Below the pieces are notes generated by a model. The model made no database searches and had not been told where the DNA came from. It worked only from the letters and a program-made list of their open reading frames with translations. A DNA stretch of 64,000 nt from an uncultured Bacteroidales bacterium (GTDB taxonomy: Bacteria > Bacteroidota > Bacteroidia > Bacteroidales > UBA11471). The stretch covers positions 30,625-94,624 of the forward strand of contig CANQDQ010000006.1 in NCBI GenBank assembly GCA_947593515.1, written 5' to 3'. The position numbers were made by a program, and so were the translations under genes. Shown piece after piece: positions 37,801 to 45,166 of this stretch. Within the stretch, counting starts at the first letter, position 1. Every line of letters starts with the position of its first letter.

Positions 37801-38086
37801 TTCTTTACTATTAGCTCTGAATTATTATAATGTAAACCAACCCGAAAAGGGAAAAGAATTGATAAAGAAAATAGCGGACAATGCTCTTGAATACATAACA
37901 TGGATAAATTCTCTCGACAACGATAAAAAACGTTCGGTACAAAGAGATTACATCTATAATGAAAGAGCATTGATGGAACAGATAATACCTACTCTTTACA
38001 GAGTGGGTGATGAACAGATGGCTAACGAATACTTGCAGGCTGCTGTCGCTGCCGGTGTGAATGCTAATAAATATTACAAACGATAA
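34844..38086 (+). CDS. DUF2723 (TMEM260-like) integral membrane glycosyltransferase-family protein
   Basis: The 1080-residue protein has a multi-helix N-terminal half and a large soluble C-terminal part. The conserved block TASFWDCGEFISSAYKFEVG, followed by HPPGNP (about residues 26-52), is the family hallmark, with the acidic DCGEF after the first helix as in lipid-linked sugar transferases. Eukaryotic TMEM260, in the same family, is an O-mannosyltransferase, so a protein O-glycosylation role in the envelope is plausible but unproven for the bacterial members. A second conserved site is LNQTPYQPRERDYAYAGSF near residue 605. The ATG at 34844 is preferred to an in-frame TTG inside the promoter. 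A hairpin terminator follows. Confidence 0.85.
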   Translation: MKQYKLLNNLLGWVVFLIAAVTYILTLEPTASFWDCGEFISSAYKFEVGHPPGNPVFMLTGRFFANFASDPSHVAYMINLMSALLSAGTILFLFWTITRLARKIIVKAGEEISLAQTITVLACGAVGALAYTWSDTFWFSAVEGEVYAYSSFCTALVFWLILKWEDVADEPHSDRYIVLIAYIIGISIAVHLLNLLTIPALVLVYYFRKFNNPTVKGSIVALLLSFAGIVFLLYGLVPGFVKVAGWAELLCVNGLGMPFNTGVVLYFILVIACIVWGLYETYQRQNETRLRLSFLISVILVGLPFISSKIWVGILISTALAIYLFYNKKLSVRLLNMVLVSILVIFIGYSSYAIIVIRSSANTPMDQNSPEDVFALGSYLNREQYGDRPLLYGQTFVAEISRDNNGVPRSVEGAAIWAKKIKTSPNEPDRYEIIDHKQNYIYIPELCTFFPRMYSSEGNHVQAYKEWSGYKGKQVRVNGRLYRKPTFGENLKFFFDYQVNFMYWRYFMWNFVGRQNDIQGNGDVAYGNWITGFDFIDNQLVGDQSLLPTELKENKGHNVFYMLPLLLGILGLLLQLYSGKKGIESFWVVFFFFFMTGLAIVIYLNQTPYQPRERDYAYAGSFYAFSIWIGLGTAAIYKFLSRQINPVVSASIAAVVSLVVPLQMVGQTWDDHDRSGRYTCRDFGKNYLSSVDENGIIFTNGDNDTFPLWYAQETEGYRTDVRVCNLSYLQTDWYVNQMKSQAYESAPLPISMKESQYGNKKREYAYVFDRVDYPVSVRAAMNYFLSDNENTKRVPGYGNINHLPTGNLYINIDKDAAAASGIVPEDYKNDIVDTMNLPISKNILLLNDLSVLDMLATNAEEGWKRPIYFATTVDPNMFVETDKYFMRTGMAYKIVPVNFGNKRNDYAIDTDKMYDNIMNKFVWGGIDTVPDIYLDETIRRMCYSYRIMFTDLVNQLLEENKIEKAAKALDYCMEKIPETAVRHNYISLLLALNYYNVNQPEKGKELIKKIADNALEYITWINSLDNDKKRSVQRDYIYNERALMEQIIPTLYRVGDEQMANEYLQAAVAAGVNANKYYKR

Positions 38087-38093
38087 TATCAGA

Positions 38094-38122
38094 AGATAGG
38101 GTACCTCAACAGTACCCTATCT
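38094..38122 (+). terminator. Terminator after the DUF2723 gene
   Basis: AGATAGGGTAC (38094-38104) pairs with GTACCCTATCT (38112-38122) around a 7-nt loop, followed by a T-run. It lies only 13 bp before the deacetylase start, so that gene may depend on read-through. Confidence 0.88.
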
Positions 38123-38135
38123 TTTTTCCATTTTC

Positions 38136-38744
38136 ATGTTTATAGAGCGACCTCCCTTTTTCTATCGTATGTTGTACCCCGAAACGATATGGAGACAACC
38201 TGCAAAAGATAAAACCGTTTATCTTACTTTCGACGACGGTCCCGTGCCTGAAATAACTCCTTGGGTACTTAATCTGCTGGATTATTATCAAATAAAAGCC
38301 ACTTTTTTTTGTGTAGGTGAAAATGTAGCCCGCAATGAAAGTCTGTATGAAGAAATCTTGAAAAGAGGTCATCATACGGGCAATCACACGATGAATCATA
38401 TACAGGGAATAAAATATAATACACGCAATTACATGCGCAATGTAGAGGCAGCCAATCATCTTATAAACAGTGTTCTGTTTCGTCCTCCACACGGACATTT
38501 ACGACTGGCTCAAGCCCGAAAATTAAGAAACAAATACAAAATCATCATGTGGGACGTCGTTACACGCGATTACAGCAAAAAACTCTCGGGAGAGAAGGTT
38601 TTCGACAACGTAAAAAAATATACGCGCAACGGCTCCATTATCGTGTTTCATGACTCTCTCAAAGGCGAAAAAAATCTTCGTTACGCCCTTCCCAAATCCA
38701 TAGAATGGCTCAAAAAAGAGAATTACAGTTTTGCTCTTCTTTGA
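38136..38744 (+). CDS. Polysaccharide deacetylase (NodB domain, carbohydrate esterase 4 type)
   Basis: This 202-residue single-domain NodB protein removes N- or O-acetyl groups from a polysaccharide. Motif 1 TFDDGP is at residues 31-36; motif 2, the metal-binding His pair, is in HHTGNHTMNH; motif 3 is RPPHG; and the later His is in IIVFHDS. All metal and catalytic residues are visible. The N-terminus (MFIERPPFFYRMLYPETIW) is short and hydrophobic without a clear cleavage site, so localisation is unclear. Peptidoglycan or a capsule is the likely target class. The stop is one base from the nadA stop on the other strand. Confidence 0.9.
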   Translation: MFIERPPFFYRMLYPETIWRQPAKDKTVYLTFDDGPVPEITPWVLNLLDYYQIKATFFCVGENVARNESLYEEILKRGHHTGNHTMNHIQGIKYNTRNYMRNVEAANHLINSVLFRPPHGHLRLAQARKLRNKYKIIMWDVVTRDYSKKLSGEKVFDNVKKYTRNGSIIVFHDSLKGEKNLRYALPKSIEWLKKENYSFALL

Positions 38745-38745
38745 A

Positions 38746-39723
38746 TCATAAACCTAACCGTGCAGATATATCGAGCATTCTCCGAATAGGTATCAAAGCC
38801 TTTTCGGCAATATCTTTATCTACTGTTATTTCAGGAGTTTCGTTCAACAAACATTCATACAGTTTTTCCAACGTATTCAGTCGCATATAATTGCATTCAT
38901 TGCAAGCACACGCAGCATCTTCGGGAGGCGCCGGTATAAATTCTTTGTCCGGACACTGTTTCTGCATTTCATGCAATATACCCGACTCCGTAGCCACTAT
39001 AAACTGTTTTTTATCGGAATTTACCGCATATTTCAAAAGTGCTGCCGTAGAACCTATTTTATCCGCCATTTGCAACAATACTTGTTTGCATTCGGGGTGA
39101 GCCAATATTTCGGCTTGCGTATATTTCTTTTTCAATGCCAATATCTTTTCGACCGAAAACTGCTCGTGCACATGACAAGCGCCATTCCATAACTTCATAT
39201 TTCGACCCGTAATGCTGTTTATATAATTACCGAGATTGCGGTCGGGACCGAATATTATTTTTTCATTTTCAGGAAAACTTTCCACTATCTGTCGTGCGTT
39301 GGTCGATGTAACCACCACATCGGTATAAGCCTTTACCGCCGCAGAAGTATTTACATACGAAATAACCGTGTAACCTTTGTTTTCTTTCACAAATTTACTA
39401 AATTCGTCGGCAGGACAACTGTCTGCCAACGAACAGCCGGCGTTTGCATCAGGTACAAGCACTTTTTTGTCGGGACACAATATTTTGGCTGTCTCTCCCA
39501 TGAAATGTACTCCACAAACGACTATCATATCGGCATCTGTCTTGGCAGCCCATTGCGCCAAAGCCAAACTGTCGCCCACATAATCGGCCACGTCCTGCAA
39601 CTCGCCTCGCTGATAATAGTGTGCCAGTATGAGGCAGTTTTTTTCTTTACGCAAACGTTTGATTTCTTCTATCAAATGTTTTTTGTTTTCCTTACATGAA
39701 TTGGAGGGACAGTTGTTCATCAT
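38746..39723 (-). CDS. nadA: Quinolinate synthase
   Basis: NadA condenses iminoaspartate with dihydroxyacetone phosphate to quinolinate, using a [4Fe-4S] cluster, in de novo NAD synthesis. The 325-residue protein has the three cluster cysteines in the expected contexts: C70 in VVCGVHF, C183 in GACHVHEQ, and the third among C282/C284/C287 in ACACNECNYM. LAHYYQ near residue 34 is the substrate-binding signature. No nadB or nadC lies nearby. The gene is transcribed away from the AT-rich candidate origin; its plus strand is C-rich, like most of the left part of the window. Confidence 0.96.
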   Translation of the reverse strand: MMNNCPSNSCKENKKHLIEEIKRLRKEKNCLILAHYYQRGELQDVADYVGDSLALAQWAAKTDADMIVVCGVHFMGETAKILCPDKKVLVPDANAGCSLADSCPADEFSKFVKENKGYTVISYVNTSAAVKAYTDVVVTSTNARQIVESFPENEKIIFGPDRNLGNYINSITGRNMKLWNGACHVHEQFSVEKILALKKKYTQAEILAHPECKQVLLQMADKIGSTAALLKYAVNSDKKQFIVATESGILHEMQKQCPDKEFIPAPPEDAACACNECNYMRLNTLEKLYECLLNETPEITVDKDIAEKALIPIRRMLDISARLGL

Positions 39724-40163
39724 TATATTTAATTTTATTTCAAAGAAATATTTTGCTGATGATATTACCTTGTTGATAACAGGTATAATTAGTTTTCGTT
39801 TTATTTGTTTTTCTTGTTATGAAAATATGATATTGCTTTTATATGAAAGTTATTATTATCTTTTTTGTTTTGTATGAATGATTTACGTGTTTATTCAACA
39901 TATGTTCATAATCCACAAAGTTATGTATTTTCTTTGTATTTACAGTGAATAGAACGCTTAATTTGATGTAATAAGTAATAAATAAGAAAATATATTTTTC
40001 TGCTGTAAGAATGAAAAACCTTTATATATGGAGATGTTTTTTTATTGTGCAAATATATTTTTCATTTTTGTATTCATATTTATATACAGGTTATCAACAG
40101 AATTGTACACATATATTTTGTCATGTTTTTTTATTGTGTTATTTTTGCAATAAATATTTGTAT
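39724..40163. other. AT-rich gene-free region, candidate replication origin (oriC)
   Basis: This 440-bp gap between divergent nadA and the methyltransferase gene holds no convincing gene. Sample 60-bp lines (39841 and 39961) contain only 12 G+C each, about 20%, far below the flanks. DnaA-box-like 9-mers lie at 39771-39779 (TTATCAACA on the minus strand), 39909-39917 (TAATCCACA) and 40091-40099 (TTATCAACA); another TTATCAACA lies at 41366-41374 (minus strand). The plus-strand GC skew changes from C-rich to G-rich across this point. Origin function is an inference. Confidence 0.5.
40117..40147 (+). promoter_or_regulatory. Promoter of the TrmH-type methyltransferase gene
   Basis: TTTG (40117-40120), a 19-bp spacer and TATTTTTG (40140-40147) form a well-spaced promoter ending 16 bp before the ATG. 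It lies at the right edge of the candidate origin. Confidence 0.72.
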
Positions 40164-40697
40164 ATGAGAAAGAAAACTATATTCGATATGCACCGTATAT
40201 CTGTTGAGGAGTTTCGTAAATCCAATAAAATACCTTTGGTAGTGGTACTCGACAATGTACGCAGCCTCAATAATGTAGGATCTGTTTTTCGCACAAGCGA
40301 TGCTTTTCGCGTGGAAGCTGTTTATTTGTGCGGCATAACGGCAACGCCTCCGCATCCGGAGATACACAAAACGGCTCTCGGAGCCGAAGACAGTGTCGTG
40401 TGGCATTATGAGGAAGATACATTGGCGGTAGTAAATAATCTTATAAAAAACAATTATGAGGTATATGCCATAGAACAGGTGGAAGAGAGTATTTCATTGA
40501 CGGAATTGAAGTTGGATAAAAATAAAAAATATGCCGTCGTACTTGGCAATGAAGTGAAAGGAGTGCAGCAGGAAGTAGTGGACAAGTGCATTCAAAGCAT
40601 AGAAATACCGCAATACGGAACAAAACATTCATTGAACGTATCGGTAACTGCCGGCATAGTGATATGGAGTTTTTTCAAACAACTGTTTGAAAAGTAA
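40164..40697 (+). CDS. TrmH/SpoU family RNA 2'-O-methyltransferase
   Basis: This 177-residue SPOUT-fold enzyme transfers a methyl group from SAM to a ribose 2'-OH of tRNA or rRNA. The three SpoU motifs are present: LDNVRSLNNVGSVFRTSDAF with the catalytic Arg (about residues 28-47), VVLGNEVKGV (about 125-134), and SLNVSVTAGIVIW (about 153-165). It is the short form without an N-terminal substrate-binding domain, so the target nucleotide is not predictable. The frame is open upstream to 40011 through AT-rich DNA; the ATG at 40164 just after the promoter is the credible start. Confidence 0.92.
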   Translation: MRKKTIFDMHRISVEEFRKSNKIPLVVVLDNVRSLNNVGSVFRTSDAFRVEAVYLCGITATPPHPEIHKTALGAEDSVVWHYEEDTLAVVNNLIKNNYEVYAIEQVEESISLTELKLDKNKKYAVVLGNEVKGVQQEVVDKCIQSIEIPQYGTKHSLNVSVTAGIVIWSFFKQLFEK

Positions 40698-40699
40698 TA

Positions 40700-41287
40700 T
40701 TATAATTGTCCGTTTTCCACAAGCACTACTATTTCTTCCAGTATCTTGTCGCTGCCTTCGGGTTCCCATTCCTTGCGTAGGCTTACGCCGAACATAGCAC
40801 CGAATGTTTGCCAGAAAGTAGCCCGAAATCCTCCCAAAAAGGCTTTTATCAATTGATAGGAAGATTGATTACATTCCCTATCGATAAGACGTATCAGAAG
40901 TTTGGCTTGGGTGTATGTAAATTTTTTCAGTTCGGGTTTGTATTCTTCGAACAGTTCTTTTTCCATGCGTTTGAGATGTTTGTTTCTCTCGTCTTCGGGT
41001 AAAGTTTGTATATATTCATAAGTTTCTATCAAAGCGTTGTGTACGAGTTTGGCATATGGCAGCACTTTTTTTACGTCGCGCACGCTGCGCCAGTAATATT
41101 CTTTTTCTTTTGCATTTTTGAATACCCGTCGCGGAAAACAATATACAGGACGTGTGATGATGAGCATAGCCGTATCGCCGGCGTCGGTAGCAATATAAGT
41201 AACGCGCTGGATATATCGGGATTGTTGAGCCATACAGAAAGATGACAAACAGACCGATACGATAAGTAACAGATAAAACTTTTTCAT
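40700..41287 (-). CDS. DUF4294 secreted protein
   Basis: This 195-residue protein has a signal peptide (MKKFYLLLIVSVCLSSFCMAQ) and a conserved Bacteroidota-specific DUF4294-type core: RPVYCFPRRVFKNAKEKEYYWRSVRDVKKVLPYAKL, then LLIRLIDRECNQSSYQLIKAFLGGFRATFWQ. The core is helical and rich in charged and aromatic residues. No enzymatic motif is apparent. It is convergent with the methyltransferase gene, 2 bp apart. Its -7 box (41294-41301) lies only 6 bp before the ATG, so the transcript is probably almost leaderless. Upstream in-frame starts fall in non-coding AT-rich DNA and are rejected. Confidence 0.8.
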   Translation of the reverse strand: MKKFYLLLIVSVCLSSFCMAQQSRYIQRVTYIATDAGDTAMLIITRPVYCFPRRVFKNAKEKEYYWRSVRDVKKVLPYAKLVHNALIETYEYIQTLPEDERNKHLKRMEKELFEEYKPELKKFTYTQAKLLIRLIDRECNQSSYQLIKAFLGGFRATFWQTFGAMFGVSLRKEWEPEGSDKILEEIVVLVENGQL

Positions 41288-41293
41288 CGACTG

Positions 41294-41301
41294 CAAAAGT
41301 A
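41294..41301 (-). promoter_or_regulatory. -7 promoter box of the DUF4294 gene
   Basis: Minus-strand TACTTTTG lies 6 bp before the ATG, predicting a leaderless or nearly leaderless mRNA. Confidence 0.5.
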
Positions 41302-41494
41302 ATGTATTGCCCTCAAAAAAGAGGTTGTAAAATGTTTTTTTTCTGTTTTTTAGCGGTATATAACTTGTTGATAACATTTTTATAATAGAGAAAATTGTAT
41401 TATTAAATAGTTGTTTTACAATAAAATAATATAACAAAATAAATTATGAACGAGAGTTAATAAAGAATGATGGCATGGAAATTTGTTTTTAAGT

Positions 41495-41502
41495 TATCTT
41501 TG
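41495..41502 (+). promoter_or_regulatory. -7 promoter box of the radical SAM gene
   Basis: TATCTTTG fits TAnnTTTG and lies 25 bp before the ATG at 41528. No well-placed -33 TTTG. Confidence 0.5.
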
Positions 41503-41527
41503 CAGTGCGATAAAATAAGAAGTACTT

Positions 41528-42301
41528 ATGATTTTATTCGGAGAAATCGTTTTCGGTCCGGTACACAGCCGACGGCTTGGCATATCGCTGGGAGTAAATT
41601 TGCTGCCTGCTGATGGAAAGGTATGTACATTCGACTGCATTTATTGTGAATGCGGCTACAATGCAAATCGCCGCACCCATACGGGACTGCCCGATAGAAA
41701 AGCCGTGTATGAGGCTCTGGAAAAGCGTCTTGCTGCCATGAAAGAGGCAGGTGAAGAACTGAATGTGATAACGTTTGCCGGAAACGGCGAACCGACGCTG
41801 CACCCGCAATTTCCGGAAATTATAGACGATACGATAAAACTGCGCGACACCTATTTTCCGGAAGTGAAAATAAGCGTGCTTTCCAATGCCACCCGCATAG
41901 ATGATACGAGAGTGTTTTCGGCGCTGAACAAGGTGGATAACAATATTTTGAAAATCGATTCCGTGTATGACGATACGATACGTCGTATTAATGCGCCTGT
42001 TGCCCAACGGTTTTCGGCAGAAGAATTGATAGAGAGACTTTGCCGTTTCAATGGGAAACTGATTGTTCAGACGCTTTTTCTACAAGGCGAACACAACGGA
42101 GCTGTCATCGACAATACCACCGACAGGGAGGTGGAAGGTTGGATTGGAGCGATACGCCGTATAGCTCCGCAGAAAGTCATGGTCTATACCATAGACAGGG
42201 AGACGCCCGAAAAAAATTTGCGCAAAGTCTTGCCCGAAAAACTGAACGAGATAGCCCGCCGTGTCGAAGTTCTCGGCATAGAGGTCTCGGTATCTTGTTG
42301 A
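41528..42301 (+). CDS. Radical SAM protein
   Basis: The 257-residue protein has the radical SAM cluster motif CxxxCxxC at residues 33-40 (CTFDCIYC), a following ECGYN, and the GGE-like motif seen as GNGEPTLHP (about residues 80-88). The opening GPVHSRRLGISLGVNLLP resembles small stand-alone radical SAM proteins widely present in anaerobes (the COG0731-like group, related to wybutosine-type enzymes), but the substrate is unknown. It is monocistronic, with its own -7 box. Confidence 0.87.
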   Translation: MILFGEIVFGPVHSRRLGISLGVNLLPADGKVCTFDCIYCECGYNANRRTHTGLPDRKAVYEALEKRLAAMKEAGEELNVITFAGNGEPTLHPQFPEIIDDTIKLRDTYFPEVKISVLSNATRIDDTRVFSALNKVDNNILKIDSVYDDTIRRINAPVAQRFSAEELIERLCRFNGKLIVQTLFLQGEHNGAVIDNTTDREVEGWIGAIRRIAPQKVMVYTIDRETPEKNLRKVLPEKLNEIARRVEVLGIEVSVSC

Positions 42302-42345
42302 GAAAAAAAGAGTTGTTTAGATGTTCTTTTTGCAGGAAAAATCAT

Positions 42346-42353
42346 TACTTTTG
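42346..42353 (+). promoter_or_regulatory. -7 promoter box with a long leader for the CNNM gene
   Basis: TACTTTTG fits TAnnTTTG and lies 163 bp before the ATG at 42517, implying an untranslated leader of about 155 nt. A TTTG at 42329-42332 is too close to be a normal -33. Confidence 0.45.
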
Positions 42354-42516
42354 CTCTGTAAAAAATAAAAAATAGCGCTTTCGAGAAAAATTTTCGGCAT
42401 ATTGAGTTTTCAGAAACGAAAGAGGTTGTGCATATCGTATGTGCAAAATGTTTGTCATGTGCCGTTCTGCCTGTGTGGGCGGGAAAGCGAGTCGTTATAA
42501 AAAATCGGATTGATTT

Positions 42517-43557
42517 ATGGGATTGATGTTTTTATACTTGTTCATGGCATTGGGTGTATCGTTTACCTGTTCGGTATTGGAGGCGGTGTTGCTTTCGACG
42601 CCGATGTCGTTTATCAGCATGAAAGAGCAGGAGGGAGGCAAGTCGGCAGCCCTGTTGAAGAAATATAAGCAGAGCATCGATAAGCCGATTTCTGCCATTC
42701 TGTCGCTGAATACGATTGCCCATACCATCGGTGCTGCCGGAGTGGGCGCCGAAGCGGTAAAACTTTTCGGCGAAGTTTACTTCGGAGTTATCTCGGCGAT
42801 ACTTACCTTGTTGATACTGGTTATTTCCGAAATCATACCCAAGACGATAGGAGCCTCTTACTGGCGGCGTTTAGCCCTGTTTGCCGCGCAGGTGATACGG
42901 GTATTCGTATTCATTTGTTATCCGCTGGTATTGCTGTCGGAATTGATAACGCGCATTTTCACACCGAAAGAAAAAGAGCTTTCCGTGAGCCGCGAAGAGG
43001 TGTCGGCTATGGTAACGGTGGGAGAGGAAGAAGGCGTATTCCAATCGAAAGAAAACAAGGTGATACAGAACCTTATCCGGCTCAATAACGTGAAAGTGAA
43101 AGAGGTAATGACGCCGCGCGTCGTTACCGAAGTGGCGTCGGAAGATATGACGCTGCGCGATTTCTATCAGGAAAAGGCATATCGTTTCTATTCGCGCATA
43201 CCGGTATATGGCGACAGCAAAGATTACATTACCGGTTACGTGTTGCGGCGTACCGTGCTTGAAAATCTTACCGAAGACAAGTTTGACATGAAGTTGAAAG
43301 ACATCAAACGACCGATACCCTGTTTTTCCGAAACGAAATCGGTATCGACCGTTTGGGAAAAACTGCTCGAACACAAAGAGCAAATCGCGCTTATCGTCGA
43401 TGAATACGGCTGTTTTGCCGGAATCATCACGATGGAAGATGTGGTGGAAACGATTTTCGGCTTGGAAATCATCGACGAAACAGATACGGTGGTCGATATG
43501 CAGCAGCTTGCTCGCGACCGCTGGAATGCCCGTATGGAGCGATACAAGTCGATGTAG
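42517..43557 (+). CDS. CNNM/CBS-domain protein (hemolysin-like, HlyC/CorC group)
   Basis: The 346-residue protein has an N-terminal CNNM (DUF21) transmembrane domain with about four hydrophobic segments and the acidic motif LLILVISEIIPKTIGA (about residues 99-114). A CBS-domain pair follows (VMTPRVV..., RIPVYGDSKDYITGYVLRR, then IALIVDEYGCFAGIITMEDVVETIFG, to about residue 325). The usual C-terminal CorC/HlyC domain is missing, as in shorter family members. Such proteins are linked to Mg2+ or Co2+ transport; the hemolysin label is historical. The predicted long 5' leader could hold a regulatory element, but I recognise none. Confidence 0.88.
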   Translation: MGLMFLYLFMALGVSFTCSVLEAVLLSTPMSFISMKEQEGGKSAALLKKYKQSIDKPISAILSLNTIAHTIGAAGVGAEAVKLFGEVYFGVISAILTLLILVISEIIPKTIGASYWRRLALFAAQVIRVFVFICYPLVLLSELITRIFTPKEKELSVSREEVSAMVTVGEEEGVFQSKENKVIQNLIRLNNVKVKEVMTPRVVTEVASEDMTLRDFYQEKAYRFYSRIPVYGDSKDYITGYVLRRTVLENLTEDKFDMKLKDIKRPIPCFSETKSVSTVWEKLLEHKEQIALIVDEYGCFAGIITMEDVVETIFGLEIIDETDTVVDMQQLARDRWNARMERYKSM

Positions 43558-43629
43558 TGCGGAGCTCTACTGAAAATTCTATTTTCACACGAAAAATCCG
43601 ACGATGAAACAACTGTTGCGAAATAGTAT

Positions 43630-43637
43630 TATCTTTG
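43630..43637 (+). promoter_or_regulatory. -7 promoter box of the YitT-family gene
   Basis: TATCTTTG fits TAnnTTTG and lies 33 bp before the ATG at 43671. Confidence 0.5.
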
Positions 43638-43670
43638 CATCGGCTTAAACCTTTAATTTATCATCAGATT

Positions 43671-44540
43671 ATGAAGATGCCTTTGCATAGATTATGGATT
43701 GAAATCAAAGATTATACAATCATTACATTCGGTCTTATGTGCTACGCTTTCGGGTGGGTGGCATTTTTAGTATCCAACGAAATCGTAACGGGCGGCGTAA
43801 CCGGTCTTTCGGCATTGGTGTTTTTCGGTACGAAAATACCGGTGGCTGTTACTTACTTTACCATTAATGCCATATTGCTTATTGCGGCGGTAAAGGTTCT
43901 CGGGTGGCAGTACTGCATACGTTCTATATTCGGGGTGCTGATGATGACGTTCCTTTTGTCTTTGGCAACGATTTTTATTAAGGAACCTTTGCTTGAAGAT
44001 GAGCCTTTTATGGCGTGCATCATAGGCGGCATATTGTCGGGAGTGGGCATAGGCATAGCTTTCACGCGCAACGGCAGTACGGGCGGCACCGATATTGTCG
44101 CCGCCATTGTCAATAAATACAAGCCGATAACGCTGGGTCGCACCATTTTGTATTGCGATGTGTGCATCATCAGTTCATCGTTCTTAATCTTCCACAATCC
44201 CGAAAAAATACTTTTCGGCTTCGTGGTGCTGGCGGTTTCGACCTATACGTGCGACATGATAATCAACGGTATCCGGCAGTCGATACAGCTTTTGATTTTT
44301 TCCGACAAGTATGAGGAGATAGCCGACCACATCAACCGCGATGTGCATCGCGGAGTTACCATTATCGACGGTATGGGCTGGTACTCGAAACAGCCGAAAA
44401 AGGTAATCGTCGTATTGGCGAAACGCTCGGAGTCGAACAGCATTTTCCGGTTGGTGAAACGAATCGACAGCCATGCCTTCATTTCGCAGTCGAATGTCAT
44501 CGGTGTTTACGGCGAGGGCTTCGACAAGATAAAAACATAG
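43671..44540 (+). CDS. YitT family membrane protein (DUF161/DUF2179)
   Basis: The 289-residue protein has about five or six transmembrane segments in the first 200 residues, including the glycine-rich ETVTGGVTGLSAL-like stretch (here EIVTGGVTGLSAL) and FTRNGSTGGTDIVA. A soluble DUF2179 domain follows (GVTIIDGMGWYSKQPKKVIVVLAKR, about residues 215-289). Both are standard for YitT/YebE-type proteins, whose transport substrate is unknown. The ATG at 43671 is preferred over the in-frame TTG within the promoter. It precedes rdgB by 44 bp. Confidence 0.88.
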   Translation: MKMPLHRLWIEIKDYTIITFGLMCYAFGWVAFLVSNEIVTGGVTGLSALVFFGTKIPVAVTYFTINAILLIAAVKVLGWQYCIRSIFGVLMMTFLLSLATIFIKEPLLEDEPFMACIIGGILSGVGIGIAFTRNGSTGGTDIVAAIVNKYKPITLGRTILYCDVCIISSSFLIFHNPEKILFGFVVLAVSTYTCDMIINGIRQSIQLLIFSDKYEEIADHINRDVHRGVTIIDGMGWYSKQPKKVIVVLAKRSESNSIFRLVKRIDSHAFISQSNVIGVYGEGFDKIKT

Positions 44541-44584
44541 TCCGCAACAGACAATAAAGCGGGGCAGAATGCCGTTATATCGGT

Positions 44585-45166
44585 ATGAAACAACTTGTTT
44601 TTGCGACCAACAACGCCCACAAACTCGACGAAGTGCGGAAAATCTTGGGCGGGAAGTTCGATATCCTTTCTTTGAGAGAAATCGGCTGTAACGACGATAT
44701 TGCCGAGACGGCCGAAACATTCGAGGGCAATGCGCTGATAAAAGCTCGCTACATACACGACAAATACGGGTGCGATTGCTTTGCCGACGATTCCGGGCTC
44801 GAAATCGACGCATTGGGCGGTGCGCCCGGCGTGTATTCCGCCCGTTATGCCGGTGAAGCGCACGATTCCGAAAAGAATATGGCAAAGGTGTTGGAACAAC
44901 TGCAAGGCATCGAAAATCGCGCGGCACGATTCCGCACGGTGATTGCTTTGATTCTCGACGGAAAGGAACACCTTTTCGAAGGGGAGATAGCGGGGCGCAT
45001 CATCGAGGAGCCGCATGGCGCGGGCGGGTTCGGTTACGACCCGATATTCATTCCCGACGGCGAGAACCGTACATTTGCCGAAATGGACGATGCGCAGAAA
45101 AACGGCATCAGTCATCGGGCGCGGGCGGTGAAAAAATTGGTGGCATTTTTGGAATCTCTGTTATGA
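44585..45166 (+). CDS. rdgB: dITP/XTP pyrophosphatase
   Basis: RdgB/HAM1 hydrolyses non-canonical purine triphosphates (dITP, XTP) to monophosphates, protecting DNA from deaminated bases. The 193-residue protein shows TNNAHKLDE (residues 8-16), [10 protein letters not shown] (about 66-75), GFGYDPIF (about 148-155) and ISHRARA (about 178-184), all active-site or substrate-binding signatures. Its stop overlaps the porZ start by 4 bp (ATGA), giving an rdgB-porZ translational pair. Confidence 0.96.
   Translation: MKQLVFATNNAHKLDEVRKILGGKFDILSLREIGCNDDIAETAETFEGNALIKARYIHDKYGCDCFADDSGLEIDALGGAPGVYSARYAGEAHDSEKNMAKVLEQLQGIENRAARFRTVIALILDGKEHLFEGEIAGRIIEEPHGAGGFGYDPIFIPDGENRTFAEMDDAQKNGISHRARAVKKLVAFLESLL

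Noticed and set aside
38136..39723. A terminator between the deacetylase gene and nadA
   Set aside because: The stop codons are one base apart and I found no hairpin with a T-run in the overlapping 3' ends.
40011..40163. A 51-codon N-terminal extension of the TrmH-type methyltransferase
   Set aside because: It is translated from very AT-rich DNA that includes the promoter and a DnaA-box-like motif; family homology starts after the ATG at 40164.
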